Positions 29,451 to 39,721 of a DNA stretch of 64,000 nt are shown in pieces (positions within the stretch are counted from its first letter, which is position 1; each line of letters starts with the position of its first letter). The stretch is from Hymenopellis radicata (Eukaryota > Basidiomycota > Agaricomycetes > Agaricales > Physalacriaceae): assembly GCA_015501595.1 (NCBI GenBank), contig JADNRX010000007.1, positions 248,001-312,000 on the forward strand. The letters run 5' to 3'. The notes under the pieces were generated by a model that saw only the letters and a list, made by a program, of their open reading frames with translations, was not told the DNA's origin and did not search any database. Made by a program: the position numbers and the translations under genes.

Positions 29451-32400
29451 CAGAACAAGCACTGCTTCTCCTTCGGTGGGTTCAACTGTCATACAAATCA
29501 GCGACCTGTGATATATGAAGAAAGGGTAACCAACCTTTGCGTGTTTTGAACAATTGAAGGCCTTCGCGAACTCTGGAATATTGAACAGGGTTCCATCGAC
29601 ACGGTATTGTGTGGGGGAGTGTGGGTCAGTCCGGATCCTCTGGATCTACAGGCAAATAATCAGCGTGGTTCAACTCGAAAACCTTAGAACGTACAGCCGC
29701 AGCGGGTCTCATATTTCGTGCCCATATGCGCCCAAAGGCTATAAAGAACAGCTGATCTCTCGTGTAATGATCCAATCCAGGTAACAGATACTCGTTACCA
29801 CCCTTCAGCGACGTTTCGTACTGAGCTTTCCATGCGCGGTAAGCCTGGATTAAGCCCGTGTCACCGATATTTTCACCCGACGTTCTGACAAGACCATTAG
29901 TACTCAGATTACTTTCCTCAACTCGCGAACACGTACAGGTTTCCCTATAATGCGAGGTCTTAGTTAGACTAAGTATCTAAAACAGAGGAGACGTACATTG
30001 ACGTGAATTTTTCCACCCTTGCCATCATCAATAGTGTAAGCTGCTCGCTGTGAGTACCCAATTGCAACGTTTGAACATAATACATACCCGAATATTGCTT
30101 GACAATGCAATCCTGCTTCCTCTGGAACCCTTCCGTGGTTGTATTGGTCCACCACTCTTCCAGCTTACCTTGCTGGTTGTACATTCTTCCAGCCGAATCA
30201 AACGCATGGGTCAATTCATGTGCAGCTACTTGACCGAATGCACCGTATGACAGGTATGCAGGCCTGAAAAGGTTCGCATAAGACAACATCGCCTCGTGAT
30301 GAAAGAGGTACATACCAGTCTTTGGAGAAGAACGGAGGCTGAAGAATGCCAGCCGGGAAGACGATCTCGTTCGAGGGTGGATTGAAGTATGCATTCACCA
30401 TAGAGGGATACATCTCCCAAGCCTCAGGATCGCGTTGTCGGCCTAGTTGAATCCACTCCTTGACCTTGTCAGATGTGCTAAAAACAGTAAGTCAAGAGCC
30501 CCAGCGAGGATGAAGATACATACGCCGCACTGACGATATTGTCGAAGAACTTGTTTTCGTCGATTTTGACTAGACTGTAGTATCTTGCCATCGCCTCTGC
30601 GTCGCGAGTGTCAGGCGAGATCGGGAAACCAACCTTGACACGGATGGCATCGGCCTACAATAAACATGAGAGAGGAACAATAAAGCACGCCAGATAAGAT
30701 TACCTTTTCGGAGGCAGCTTTCGCGCTCTCATCATCCATCCACGGTACATTGGCAAGGCTGTCCTTAAATGACTCCACAATGTCTAAAAGAGTCCGATGA
30801 GTGACGCAACTAGAAGTTTTCAGTTATTCGTACCGGTGATGACGTTCGTGCCCTTTTCTCTCGACTCTCCACCGAATGTGGCATTTACGAAGTACCGACC
30901 GGCAGCAAAACCGAGCGTTTCCTCTACTTGACCAATACACCACTCGCCTCGATCACCAACGACACCATGCTTGATGCCACTGAGCTCCTCCACGAGTGCG
31001 CGCTGTGCTTGCCACGCTTCTGTGCCCATACCGAGATATGGCGATAGCGTCAATGCCGCACGGATAACAAGGTATGCCTCGATTACGTCCCGTCCGCTTC
31101 ATCTATGATTTCGGAAAGACTTTCGGCAAAGGGAGGATAGGTGAGGATGACATTCTTTGGGAACGAGCGAGGCGCATATGCGGAGAAGTACGCGGGAAGT
31201 GAATTTGTGGAAGTGTATCAGTCAAGTTGTGAAGTGGAACTGGGTTATATGTGCCAACGGGATCTTCCTGGAGAACATCCAAGTCCAAGCTCGCTTTGGC
31301 GATCTTCGATTCGAATTTGACAACCTCCTTCGCAAGTTTGTGCGCACGCTCTGTCTGATTGACGGGTTCATGTTTATCGTCGTTGTCTCCTTCACCCCAA
31401 GGTGGCCAGGGCCATGGCGGCCACACATTATCACTCCCATCCTCTCCCTGAGTAACAAGTTGGAGTTGTTGATGTTCCCGGGCAGATTTGCGCAGTTTGT
31501 CGTCTTCCTCGACCAACGTTAAAAGTAGGCGTTCAATAACGAGCTTGTAGACCTTCTTGACAGACTTCTCTTTGTAGTATTCCTGGGACGCAATGAGACT
31601 TTCACTGACCTACACCCAACTCGAATTGTGCTTACCTTGGAGGGTAAACCGAGACTTGGCTGACTGAACCATAACGTCATGTAATTGGGATCTACACCGA
31701 CGTCGCCCTCGATTCCAAACCCAAACAACGCATCGACACCCGTGAATGCAGGAATGCGAGTGCAGCCGTTAGACCCTTCTTGTCAGTTCTTGTCAGTTTG
31801 TCCTGCTCTTCGGTGCCTGTAATGTCGGTAGTGTTTCCTCGGAAAAGTTTCCTCAATGTCTGTACAAAATGCACCAGTGGCTCCGCCCCGATGTCATCCA
31901 GTTTCTCCTCATTCACACAGGACGCGTACATGCCTCGAATTTTGGCGAGAAGTTGATCATCAGGTGAACTTGACGCAGTGAGAGAGGGAGAAGGTGCCTC
32001 GAGGATCTGCTGGAGCAGTTGTCGGTTCTGTATTGCTAATGTTTCGAACGATCCAACGCTTCCTTTATCCGCGGGGAGAGGATGCGATTTGAGCCATCCA
32101 CCGTCTAGAGTGCGTTTGTTAGGATTTGAAGCCGCCGAGGCAGTGAGGGTGGCTATTGACATACTAGAATATTGGTAGAAATTCTCGCAGGGATCCTGGG
32201 TCGTATCGAGTGAGGAAAGGATCTGAGCGGAAAGGATGATGCAATCCGGAGTGAGGCATCGAGCTGCACACGATACTTCAACAATGTGATATGTAGCGAA
32301 GATACATAGCCTACCTCTGCAGGAGGCTCAGTAGGTCCTGAAGGTGGTGCGGCAGTCGTCGTGGTGTAAGCGGTCGTAGTAGCTGTCAAAGTGATGGTTT

Positions 32401-32774
32401 CACCTGGCTGCTGCTTCCCACCATCGCCGGTGTTCAGTTTATGTTGCACGCCGGCGAATAACCCGATAAATATCTAAGAGACTGAGCCATAAGTGTTGAA
32501 TGGATATTTTCAAGACGCACAGAGCTCAGTAACAACAATATCAGCGCGACCACCAAGAGCACCTTAGTCAGCGGTGTTAACGGCTCCTGGGCAATGGAAT
32601 GTACGCGGTCCATAAAGGTCTGCTCTCCACCTTCCTGGTCTACACTTTCGACATCGGGGTCGCGTAGCAAAGGTGCCGTTTCTAGTGAAACTGGTGGGTC
32701 AACGTTGTGCTCTTCCACGACAAGAACATCGGCTTGCCTTCATCAACGGACGGCCGCGGCGGTCTGTCCGCCAT
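29451..32774 (-). CDS. M13-family zinc metallopeptidase (neprilysin/ECE-like), type II membrane
   Basis: Membrane-bound zinc endopeptidase acting on small peptides. A cytoplasmic tail of about 65 residues begins at ATG 32774, then one membrane segment (VLLVVALILLLLSS), a Thr/Pro-rich stalk, and the extracellular peptidase. Zinc site: HELTH in VAAHELTHAFDSAGR (about 30205-30220) with the third ligand in GENIGDTG (about 29870); NAYFNPPSNEIVFPAGILQP precedes it, and the C-terminus KQCLFWSE matches the family CxxW end. About twelve introns, one flanking an 8-nt micro-exon (29937-29944). A Trp/Pro-rich insert (WPPWPWPPWGEGD) lies about 31410. Frameshifts, each a missing base, near 32737, at the C run 31739-31741, the G run 31194-31196 and the C run 31089-31091. 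Confidence 0.88.
29937..29944 (-). other. 8-nt micro-exon of the M13 peptidase
   Basis: Minus-strand GGAAACCT, flanked by an ATAG acceptor and a GTACGT donor. It completes the conserved VNGNLTSGENIG block: GTC AAT before, A ACG TCG GGT GAA after. Without it the frame breaks just before the third zinc ligand. Confidence 0.7.
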
Positions 32775-33925
32775 GGTTCAACGCTGGTCGTGGTTGCTGG
32801 TCAACAAGCAGAGGCTCGTCCGCAAGGTCAGTGCGAGGCGTTGCGGATGGAAGCTTAACAAGGCCCAATACGTCACTCCCGATTCTCCGTTCAGCCATGT
32901 GCGCTTCACGTGGTTCGTCGATCTCAACGTCTTCAACGCATTCAACAGTCTCTAACTCAACGGGGTCCCATGAAAACTGGAGGCTTTTCGTAGTCCTGAA
33001 CACCTTCCTCGAGTTGTAGAATTGATTTTGGGTGTTGGATGCCTTGCCTGTCGCTGTCGCTCGGAACCCTTGGTCAAAGGGTTGGATGCTCAGCGACGGA
33101 AACAAAACTTGCCCAGCTAAGTATCTCGTAACTGTTTCAGGATCTTGCACTTGCGCTGGAGTCGTTCCGGAGGGCCGACGGTCGTTGAGGATTTTCCAGC
33201 TGCCACAGATCTGTCAAACGCGCAAATCTCACCGGATCATCAGACGTTCTTATGTCATTGCATTTCTCTGGTGTAAAGCACGCTCTAAGAGCTCCTTCTT
33301 GTTCATTTCTTCCGTGCGGACATTGTGTGCTATCTCGGTCGAACGCGTCGACAAATCATCGGCACGTCCTGTGCCAAGGGCTCTTGCCCATGCCAGTGTT
33401 TGATAACCTGATTACTCTTCACCGCCGGAATGCATCTGTTAGGGATGTCGGGAACAGAAGTTAGATCACTGACTATCAGATTGGGATGGTAGCCTGTCCA
33501 TATCCCATACTCGATGCTTACAGCACCTTCCCTCCTACGTACCGTCATCCTCATCCTCTTTACGTTGGATTGCGATTCAGCCTCTTCCTTTGGCGGTAAG
33601 TCCTTACGCGAACTGTAACAGGCGTTTATCTTTAAAGACCGGAATGAGTCCCACTTTCAGCAGTAGAATGGCCCTCCGCTAGTTCTGTGCTTTAACGGGT
33701 TTGGATGGGTAACGCCCGTCCCGCCAAGATTCTAGTCTCATTTCTAGCTCTTTCTCCTGCGGATAACGGCTGTTTACTCTTCAGGACGTATCAGCCGTGG
33801 CCTTCTCTTCGCCACGATGCTTTCGTACTTACCTTCATCTCACCCTTGTTCAATTCATGCTTCTTCCTTCTTGGAGGGCATTCATTGACTGCACATAGGC
33901 GCATATCTATCTCCGTTGCCTTCAT
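32743..33925 (-). CDS. Unidentified multi-exon protein, charged
   Basis: I do not recognise it. Pieces on the minus strand: start at 33925 (MKATEIDMRLCAVNECPPRR followed by KKHELNKGEMK), a gtaagt intron, EKELEMRLESWRDGRYPSKP, then KDLPPKEEAESQSNVKRMRM, an alanine-rich helical part (LAWARALGTGRADDLSTRS, NKKELLERALHQRN), and a final exon 33150-32743 (VLFPSLSIQPFDQGF, DVEIDEPREAHMAERRIG). The composition (basic N-terminus, later acidic) suggests a nuclear or nucleic-acid-associated protein, but this is inference. Phases could not all be closed; an in-frame stop near 33410 suggests another indel or an unseen intron. Its last codons overlap the first codons of the M13 gene in a different frame. 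Confidence 0.45.
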
Positions 33926-34150
33926 CAGCTCAGCTCGTACCAACTTTCGACAATCTCCACTGCCGCTTGTTGATCGCTGGAAGAACTTTTTCGCTAAGAT
34001 ATGAAGGGAGAAGCATGCGGCGATCCTCTCGTCTCGTGAGTCAAAAAGTTCGCTCTAAAGACGTCTTAGTTGATAGCGCCACTATCCACACAGGATTAAC
34101 AAGACATGCGCATCGGAGGTCATGTGTAACCCGCACTTCGTTCGATCTGG
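33926..34150. other. Laccase upstream region
   Basis: Divergent space between the unidentified gene (-) and laccase (+). No coding signal. It is the only promoter space available to both genes (about 260 bp between start codons). Confidence 0.4.
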
Positions 34151-34158
34151 TTTAAAAG
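34151..34158 (+). promoter_or_regulatory. TATA-like box of laccase
   Basis: TTTAAAAG lies 28 bp upstream of the laccase start codon. The short distance implies a very short 5' UTR, or that another element is used. Confidence 0.3.
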
Positions 34159-34185
34159 AGAGGTGATGATCTCCGCTTGGCATCG

Positions 34186-36377
34186 ATGTTTCGACTAGTC
34201 GTCGCCCTCTCTGTCTTCGGCGCGTTCTCTCGCGCAGCGATAGGTCCCACTGGAGACCTGAACATTTCGAACGTCAACTTGGCGCCCGACGGTGTACCAC
34301 GCATGTATGTCGTTCGATGCAAACAACAAAAGGACAGTTAGTAACGCGCCCTTTACAGGACGGTACTAGCAGGTGGTACCTTCCCCGGACCTCTCATTAC
34401 TGGCAAAAAGGTAACGCATGCAATGAGAGATTTGCTCCGACTAACTCGCCTTATGTGATAGGGCGACAACTTCCAGCTTAATGTCATTAACTCTTTGACG
34501 AATTCGTCAATGTTAACGAGCACCAGTATAGTGCGTCTAATTCCCTGTTGGCCATTCGGTGACTGATAGTATATAACGCTAGCACTGGCACGGTCTCTTC
34601 CAGCACGGCACGAACTACGCTGACGGCGCCGCATTCGTGACGCAGTGCCCTATCGCAGCGGGTAACTCCTTCCTCTACGATTTCAGCGTTCCAGATCAGG
34701 CTGGCACATTCTGGTATCACTCTCACCTAGGTGTACAATACTGCGATGGCCTGAGAGGCGCTTTCATTGTCTATGACGGAGAGAATGGCGTGAACGATCC
34801 TCACCGGCGTCTGTATGATGTTGATGATGGTATGCTCAAAGGATCTGTTCTTTCGTGTCTGATGTGGCCTTGTTAGAGAACACCGTAATCACTCTTGCCG
34901 ACTGGTAAGCGTGTTCACTTTGGACATGTTATGTTGTCGACTCTATAATCCAGGTATCACGCCGATGCTGAAACGGTTGCCAAATTACCTCAGCCTGTGG
35001 CTCCCGACGCAACCTTGATCAATGGAAAAGGTAGATTTGGTGCTACGGTGCGTAATAGCCTTGCTTCTTCTGAGCCTCTCGTTGCTCATTCAAGTTAATG
35101 CTCCAGCCCACTGCAGACCTCGCTGTCGTTAACGTCGAACATGGCAAACGCTACCGCCTCCGCCTTTTGTCCATCTCCTGCGACGTCAAATATACTTTTT
35201 CAGTTGACGGTCACGATCTCAGCGTCATCGAAGCCGACGGTGTCAACCACAAGCCCGTGACAGTCAACTCTATCACTCTCCTTTCGGGTCAACGTTACTC
35301 GGCCATCCTTAACGCTAACCAAAGAGTCGGAAACTATTGGATTCGTGGCGCTCCAAGTTCTAGTCGTTATACTGGATTCGCTAATGGTATCAACTCGGCT
35401 ATTCTCCGATATACGGGTGCTCCCGTCGCAGACCCTCGAACTTCAATCCAAACTAACGTAGTCCGTCTGACGGAGGACAACTTGCATCCGCTCGAATCTC
35501 CTGGTGCTCCAGGCACTGCGACGCCTGGTGGCGCCGATGTTGTCCTGAATATGACGCTCGGCTTCAGCGGTGGCAGATTTACCATCAATGGAGTTTCGTT
35601 CATCCCACCGACTATGCCAGTGTTACTACAGATACTTAGCGGCGCGCAGACCGCACAAGATTTGCTTCCAAGCGGAAGTGTCTATACCCTACCGCCCAAC
35701 AAAGTCATCGAAGTGAACCTCGTTGGTGCCGACGCACCTGGATCTCCGGCGAGTACAACCATTTATTGAGTTGAACCAATTGTTGACAGAGAGTTAACAA
35801 TTCTTAGCATCCATTTCATCTTCACGGCGTGAGTAATTAAGAGCGTTCTGTGGACACGCACACTCATGCATTCATATACTTAGCATACCTTCGACGTTGT
35901 CAAGACTGCTGGAAGCAATACGTACAACTTCGCAGACCCGGTACACGTCCAGTTTTGTTTATAGTATTAGCTGACCTCATATGCAATAGGTCCGTCGAGA
36001 TGTTACTGCGGTCGCTGCCGGCAATACCACAGCAATCCGTTTCACGACTGACAATCCTGGGCCATGGTTCCTACATTGGTAAGATCCATTTACTAGGAAC
36101 ACAGATTTGGAACTGAGTGGGACATGTATTGTAGCCACATCGATTTCCACCTGGAAGCGTAAGACAGACAGCTTTATCATCCCGAAGACCAACTCATCGA
36201 CGTCTACAGTGGACTAGCGGTTGTGTTTGCAGAAGATATCGGGATGACCAGCAGTGTCAACCCAGTCAAAGGTTAGCGTTCTGCATGCACAACTTGTCCC
36301 ACGCGTCCTCACTTATCCCAGATGACTGGGAAGATCTCTGTCCTCTCTACAGTGGCCAGTCGTCAGGTCAACTATAG
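34186..36377 (+). CDS. Laccase (multicopper oxidase), secreted, 519 aa
   Basis: Oxidises phenols with reduction of oxygen to water, outside the cell. Thirteen exons join with correct phases to 519 aa. Signal peptide [20 protein letters not shown]. All four copper motifs are present: HWHGLFQ, WYHSHLG, HPFHLHGH and [12 protein letters not shown]. The residue ten after the motif-4 Cys is Leu, at the type 1 axial position. Cys in [10 protein letters not shown] and in the C-terminal DLCPLYSGQ fit known disulphides. Exons: 34186-34304, 34359-34410, 34462-34530, 34583-34829, 34877-34904, 34954-35047, 35107-35748, 35808-35828, 35884-35940, 35990-36078, 36135-36158, 36210-36271, 36322-36377. The intron 35749-35807 uses a GC donor (GCGAGT). 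No frameshift. Confidence 0.95.
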
Positions 36378-36446
36378 GTCTTCTATACGCTTTTGGGAAG
36401 TAAGCTAGAATTCCCATTGTTTGATGTAGAGAAATGACTAGAAACT

Positions 36447-37280
36447 CTATTGGGCCTTGTTCTTCTTCGCTGCCGCGGCCATCGCACGCACTCTCCACAC
36501 GCGGTATCCGAACAACGCCGTAAAGACATACCCAGTGACGGCCTTTGCTCCCAAAGCGCTCAGCGCAAAGGAAGGCTTCAGATACGCGTTGTCGAACGCA
36601 GGATGTTGTGTCATCATGCTGAATACGACGGCAACAAGAGAACCGCCCCATACGTCTAGAGAGCCAATGACACCGGCACCGTTACGAAGGAATACCGGAG
36701 TACCAAAACTCCATTCCGGCGTCCACGTCTTCAGTGTCGCCGCGGTAACACCGCCACCTGCAGACGCGACGGCTCCGAGGATGATGTGGAATAGCGGCGA
36801 AGAAGATAGCTTGGGATCGACAGCGTTACTCGCAGGCGCGTGGAGCAAGGATACAGTACTAGTAACTGCATTTGTGCGGAGAAGGGCATCAATAGGTAAA
36901 AGAGCCACTTCGAGTGCGGGGTGCGTGAGAAGTTGCGGGAAGAAGTTGAAGACTGCTGTGAGGACAAGATGTGTCGAGAGATAGTTTATGTATGGATGAA
37001 TGGAGTATAAGATGGGCGGCGACATGCTCAGCAGTGAGTGAGAGATCACCATGCCGCCCCAACACATGACGAGGTAGCCAGCTAAATATGTCCCCCAGGA
37101 CAGATTGCTGCTAGTGCGTCGCATATTGGCCTGGTAAGCCATGGATATCCGGGCAGCATGGAGGGTAGGGGCCCAGGGATACGGGAACAATGTCGAGTGG
37201 ACTTTTGTCGTTGTGAGAAATGTAAGAGCATCGGCGCACGGTCGGAGCACATATGCGAGTGTTGCTGGAGCCGTTGACAT
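36447..37280 (-). CDS. Multi-span membrane protein, possibly TRIC-channel-like, 277 aa
   Basis: A single uninterrupted exon. Several hydrophobic segments are visible: YLAGYLVMCWGGMVISHSLL, LVLTAVFNFFPQLL, FHIILGAVASAGGGVTAATL, and VWGGSLVAVVFSMM. The AGGG turn after a hydrophobic helix and the FLRNG.GVIGSLDVWGG region recall fungal members of the trimeric intracellular cation (TRIC) channel family, which also run near 270-290 aa, but I cannot confirm the KEV/R-type lipid-binding motif. The C-terminus is Lys/Ala-rich (AMAAAAKKNKAQ), as in ER-resident proteins. It is convergent with laccase (69 bp between stop codons). An unrelated conserved fungal membrane protein is the alternative. Confidence 0.5.
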   Translation of the reverse strand: MSTAPATLAYVLRPCADALTFLTTTKVHSTLFPYPWAPTLHAARISMAYQANMRRTSSNLSWGTYLAGYLVMCWGGMVISHSLLSMSPPILYSIHPYINYLSTHLVLTAVFNFFPQLLTHPALEVALLPIDALLRTNAVTSTVSLLHAPASNAVDPKLSSSPLFHIILGAVASAGGGVTAATLKTWTPEWSFGTPVFLRNGAGVIGSLDVWGGSLVAVVFSMMTQHPAFDNAYLKPSFALSALGAKAVTGYVFTALFGYRVWRVRAMAAAAKKNKAQ

Positions 37281-38023
37281 TGTGGTGGTTTCGTCAAGAA
37301 AGACAGATCAGGAGAATGGGAGCACACTGACCGGGCCGATTCGTTCCGAGGAATTATGCATCGTATATAGCCGAACTTCGACTTGGCTCTAAAATCCCTA
37401 GCTCAGCCTGCTGTACTTCACCGAGAAACCTGATTGTTGAACGTTAAACTTCAGAGGTGGTGGAGAGCAAGTGGAGGACGTGATCACAGCGATCGCACTG
37501 TAGTCGGACCGGCAGTGCCGGTGACGCCTGGATCAGTCTGGACTCTGGATGCTGTTTTTCATGTTGTTGTCGACTATACCACCATTGCCTTGCGCATTCT
37601 TCAGCTGCTCATGATCATTTCTCGCTCATGGCTACTAGTACTTATCGATTTCTGCTGTCAATGCGGCACATTCGGCGCCAATAATCGGGCCGTCAACATT
37701 CCGGACGGATCTGGAGCGGATTCTGGTATTTCCGACGTGAGTACCACTGACCACCACTTGACCACCACAACCCAGTGTCGACCCGAGGCCCGCTCCCGTC
37801 GCACCCATGCCCTGGCCGAACGCTGGCTAACTTCCATATTCTTCACGTGTCTCTTCCCTTTCAACTGTCAACTCTGAGTCTCTGACAGAGACAGGTAGTG
37901 TGACCAAGGTTCGCGATGAAATTTGAAACGTTAAATGCCAGCCCCCAGTTCTCATTTACTATACCTGCAGGTGTCCTCCCCCCTGCCCCTCTCAACTTGT
38001 GTTGATTCGACCTACGCTCCCCA
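37281..38023. other. Divergent promoter region, 740 bp
   Basis: Lies between the membrane protein gene (-) and the F-box gene (+). A 147-codon frame (37434-37877) shows no domain. A run near 37735-37775 is rich in CCACTTGACCACCAC-type direct repeats. Confidence 0.4.
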
Positions 38024-39529
38024 ATGTCTGGCCTTGTGGGGACAAACCGTATCCCCTCACACGAGCAAATACTGGAGATCAACGCACTCCTTGCTGCTCA
38101 ATTCGCAGACCTCGCGCGTCTGGAACTGGAGATAACGCGTGTTAGCACCCTACTACAACACCTCGTCTCGCAGCGCGATGACACGCGCACCTGTATAAAC
38201 TCCCACCTCGCTATTTTGACTCCCATTCGGCGTTTACCAGTGGAGATACTGCAGGAGATTTTCGGACACTGTCTCCCCGCCAAACAGAGTTGTGCAGCCA
38301 GTCAGGCGCCGCTGGTGCTGACACGAGTCTGTGTTCTCTGGAGGCAGGTCGCGATTGGGACCCCGAGGCTTTGGGATACCCTGGTGATGCGATTACCGTC
38401 ACGACCGTCATTTATTGGCGATGATACAGTAGTGTCTACGCGGAGTCGTCTGCGTCTGATGGCGTTATGGCTGGAACGCTCAAAAGCCGTCCCCTTCACG
38501 TTGTTGCTCAGCGTGCCACACACTATTGCCAGTGTTGTTGAGGAGTTCCTTCCCCTATTCCACGCCCATTTACATCGGTTCAGGGACCTTCGCCTCTGGC
38601 TGCCTATTTGCTGGTTGAAGCATGTCCTGCCCTTAATCACCATTGGTACAACGTGGCCGGTCCTCGAACAACTCGAGGTCAGTTTTTCGCCCGTTCATGG
38701 ACCTTCGAGTGGCATGCCTGTGATCCAATTAGACGAAGAACGTATGCCTCGACTGCGTCACCTCTTCTTGCGATGTGGCGGTCATGGGAGTCCTGCCAGT
38801 GCAGAGTTGTCCTCACCTAGTAGAACTCTACGTTCGCTGGATTTAGACTTCGCGATTGCACCATCGGAATGTCGTCGCATATTATCGGAGTGCCCGAATC
38901 TGTTGACATGCAGATTGAGGGCAGTCGATGGGTTCTCATCTCATCCAGATCCGGGGGCCACTGTGCTGTATTGCCTTGAGGATTTCAACGTTCAGACGTC
39001 ACAGCCAATCTCACTTCTCCTTGATTCCCTTTGCCTACCCGCGTTGAAGAGCCTTCACATCTCCGAGACTATCACATTTGATTCGGCACGGGACGTATGG
39101 AGCCAGCATACATTCGACAACTTCATCGAGAATTCGGGTTGCAAGTTAGAGTCCCTACTTCTGCATAACGTTCTTCGCAGTGAGGACGAGCTTATTCGAT
39201 GTCTCAGCACATCCAAGAGCTTAAAGCATTTTGGGGCTTTGGACCTACGAGAGTTGACGCTGTGCACCGATCGTGCTCTGGAGATGATGACCGCGCGACC
39301 AGGAGAGCCGTGTCTGGCTCCCAACCTACAATCGTTGAGGTTGGGGAGCACCCTTATATCGGAGGATGGTGCCTTCGGGGCAATGGTGAATTCGCGGTGG
39401 AGCGGTGCCCCAGGAGTGGCCCGCCTTCTATCTGTCACTCCTACGTGGACGCGGGGGAAGCATGAAGAGGATATTCGGCAGTTGCGGATGCTTCGAGATC
39501 GAGGTTTGGACGTAGCTAACTTACTCTAA
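38024..39529 (+). CDS. F-box protein with leucine-rich C-terminal region, 501 aa
   Basis: Predicted substrate adaptor of an SCF ubiquitin ligase. A single intact exon of 501 codons. An N-terminal coiled coil (QFADLARLELEITRVSTLLQ) leads into the F-box (IRRLPVEILQEIFGHCLP, then VLTRVCVLWRQVAIGTPRLW). The rest has irregular leucine-rich blocks (LRSLDLDFAI, SLLLDSLCLPALKSLHI, LRELTLCTDRALEM). This architecture belongs to large, lineage-expanded F-box families of Agaricomycetes, so the substrate cannot be told. It ends 193 bp before the Zn2Cys6 gene on the same strand. Confidence 0.85.
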   Translation: MSGLVGTNRIPSHEQILEINALLAAQFADLARLELEITRVSTLLQHLVSQRDDTRTCINSHLAILTPIRRLPVEILQEIFGHCLPAKQSCAASQAPLVLTRVCVLWRQVAIGTPRLWDTLVMRLPSRPSFIGDDTVVSTRSRLRLMALWLERSKAVPFTLLLSVPHTIASVVEEFLPLFHAHLHRFRDLRLWLPICWLKHVLPLITIGTTWPVLEQLEVSFSPVHGPSSGMPVIQLDEERMPRLRHLFLRCGGHGSPASAELSSPSRTLRSLDLDFAIAPSECRRILSECPNLLTCRLRAVDGFSSHPDPGATVLYCLEDFNVQTSQPISLLLDSLCLPALKSLHISETITFDSARDVWSQHTFDNFIENSGCKLESLLLHNVLRSEDELIRCLSTSKSLKHFGALDLRELTLCTDRALEMMTARPGEPCLAPNLQSLRLGSTLISEDGAFGAMVNSRWSGAPGVARLLSVTPTWTRGKHEEDIRQLRMLRDRGLDVANLL

Positions 39530-39721
39530 CTATCATATATATCCAAGAATTATTATATCCCTTTGCCTACTAGACTACAGCGACGTCTGTCCGCAGCCGT
39601 GAAGCGCCAAGAGATCGGCAAAAGATTGCCGAAGCTGACGACAGTATAATAAGGCTTGAATAAGGCCCCTGTACTTAGTAATTTCTCAACCTCGTTTCGC
39701 TGAGCCTTTACTGTTTGAACG

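Noticed and set aside
32594..33019. 141-codon plus-strand frame rich in Ser and Arg
   Set aside because: Antisense to the M13 start and the unidentified minus gene; composition typical of a shadow frame.
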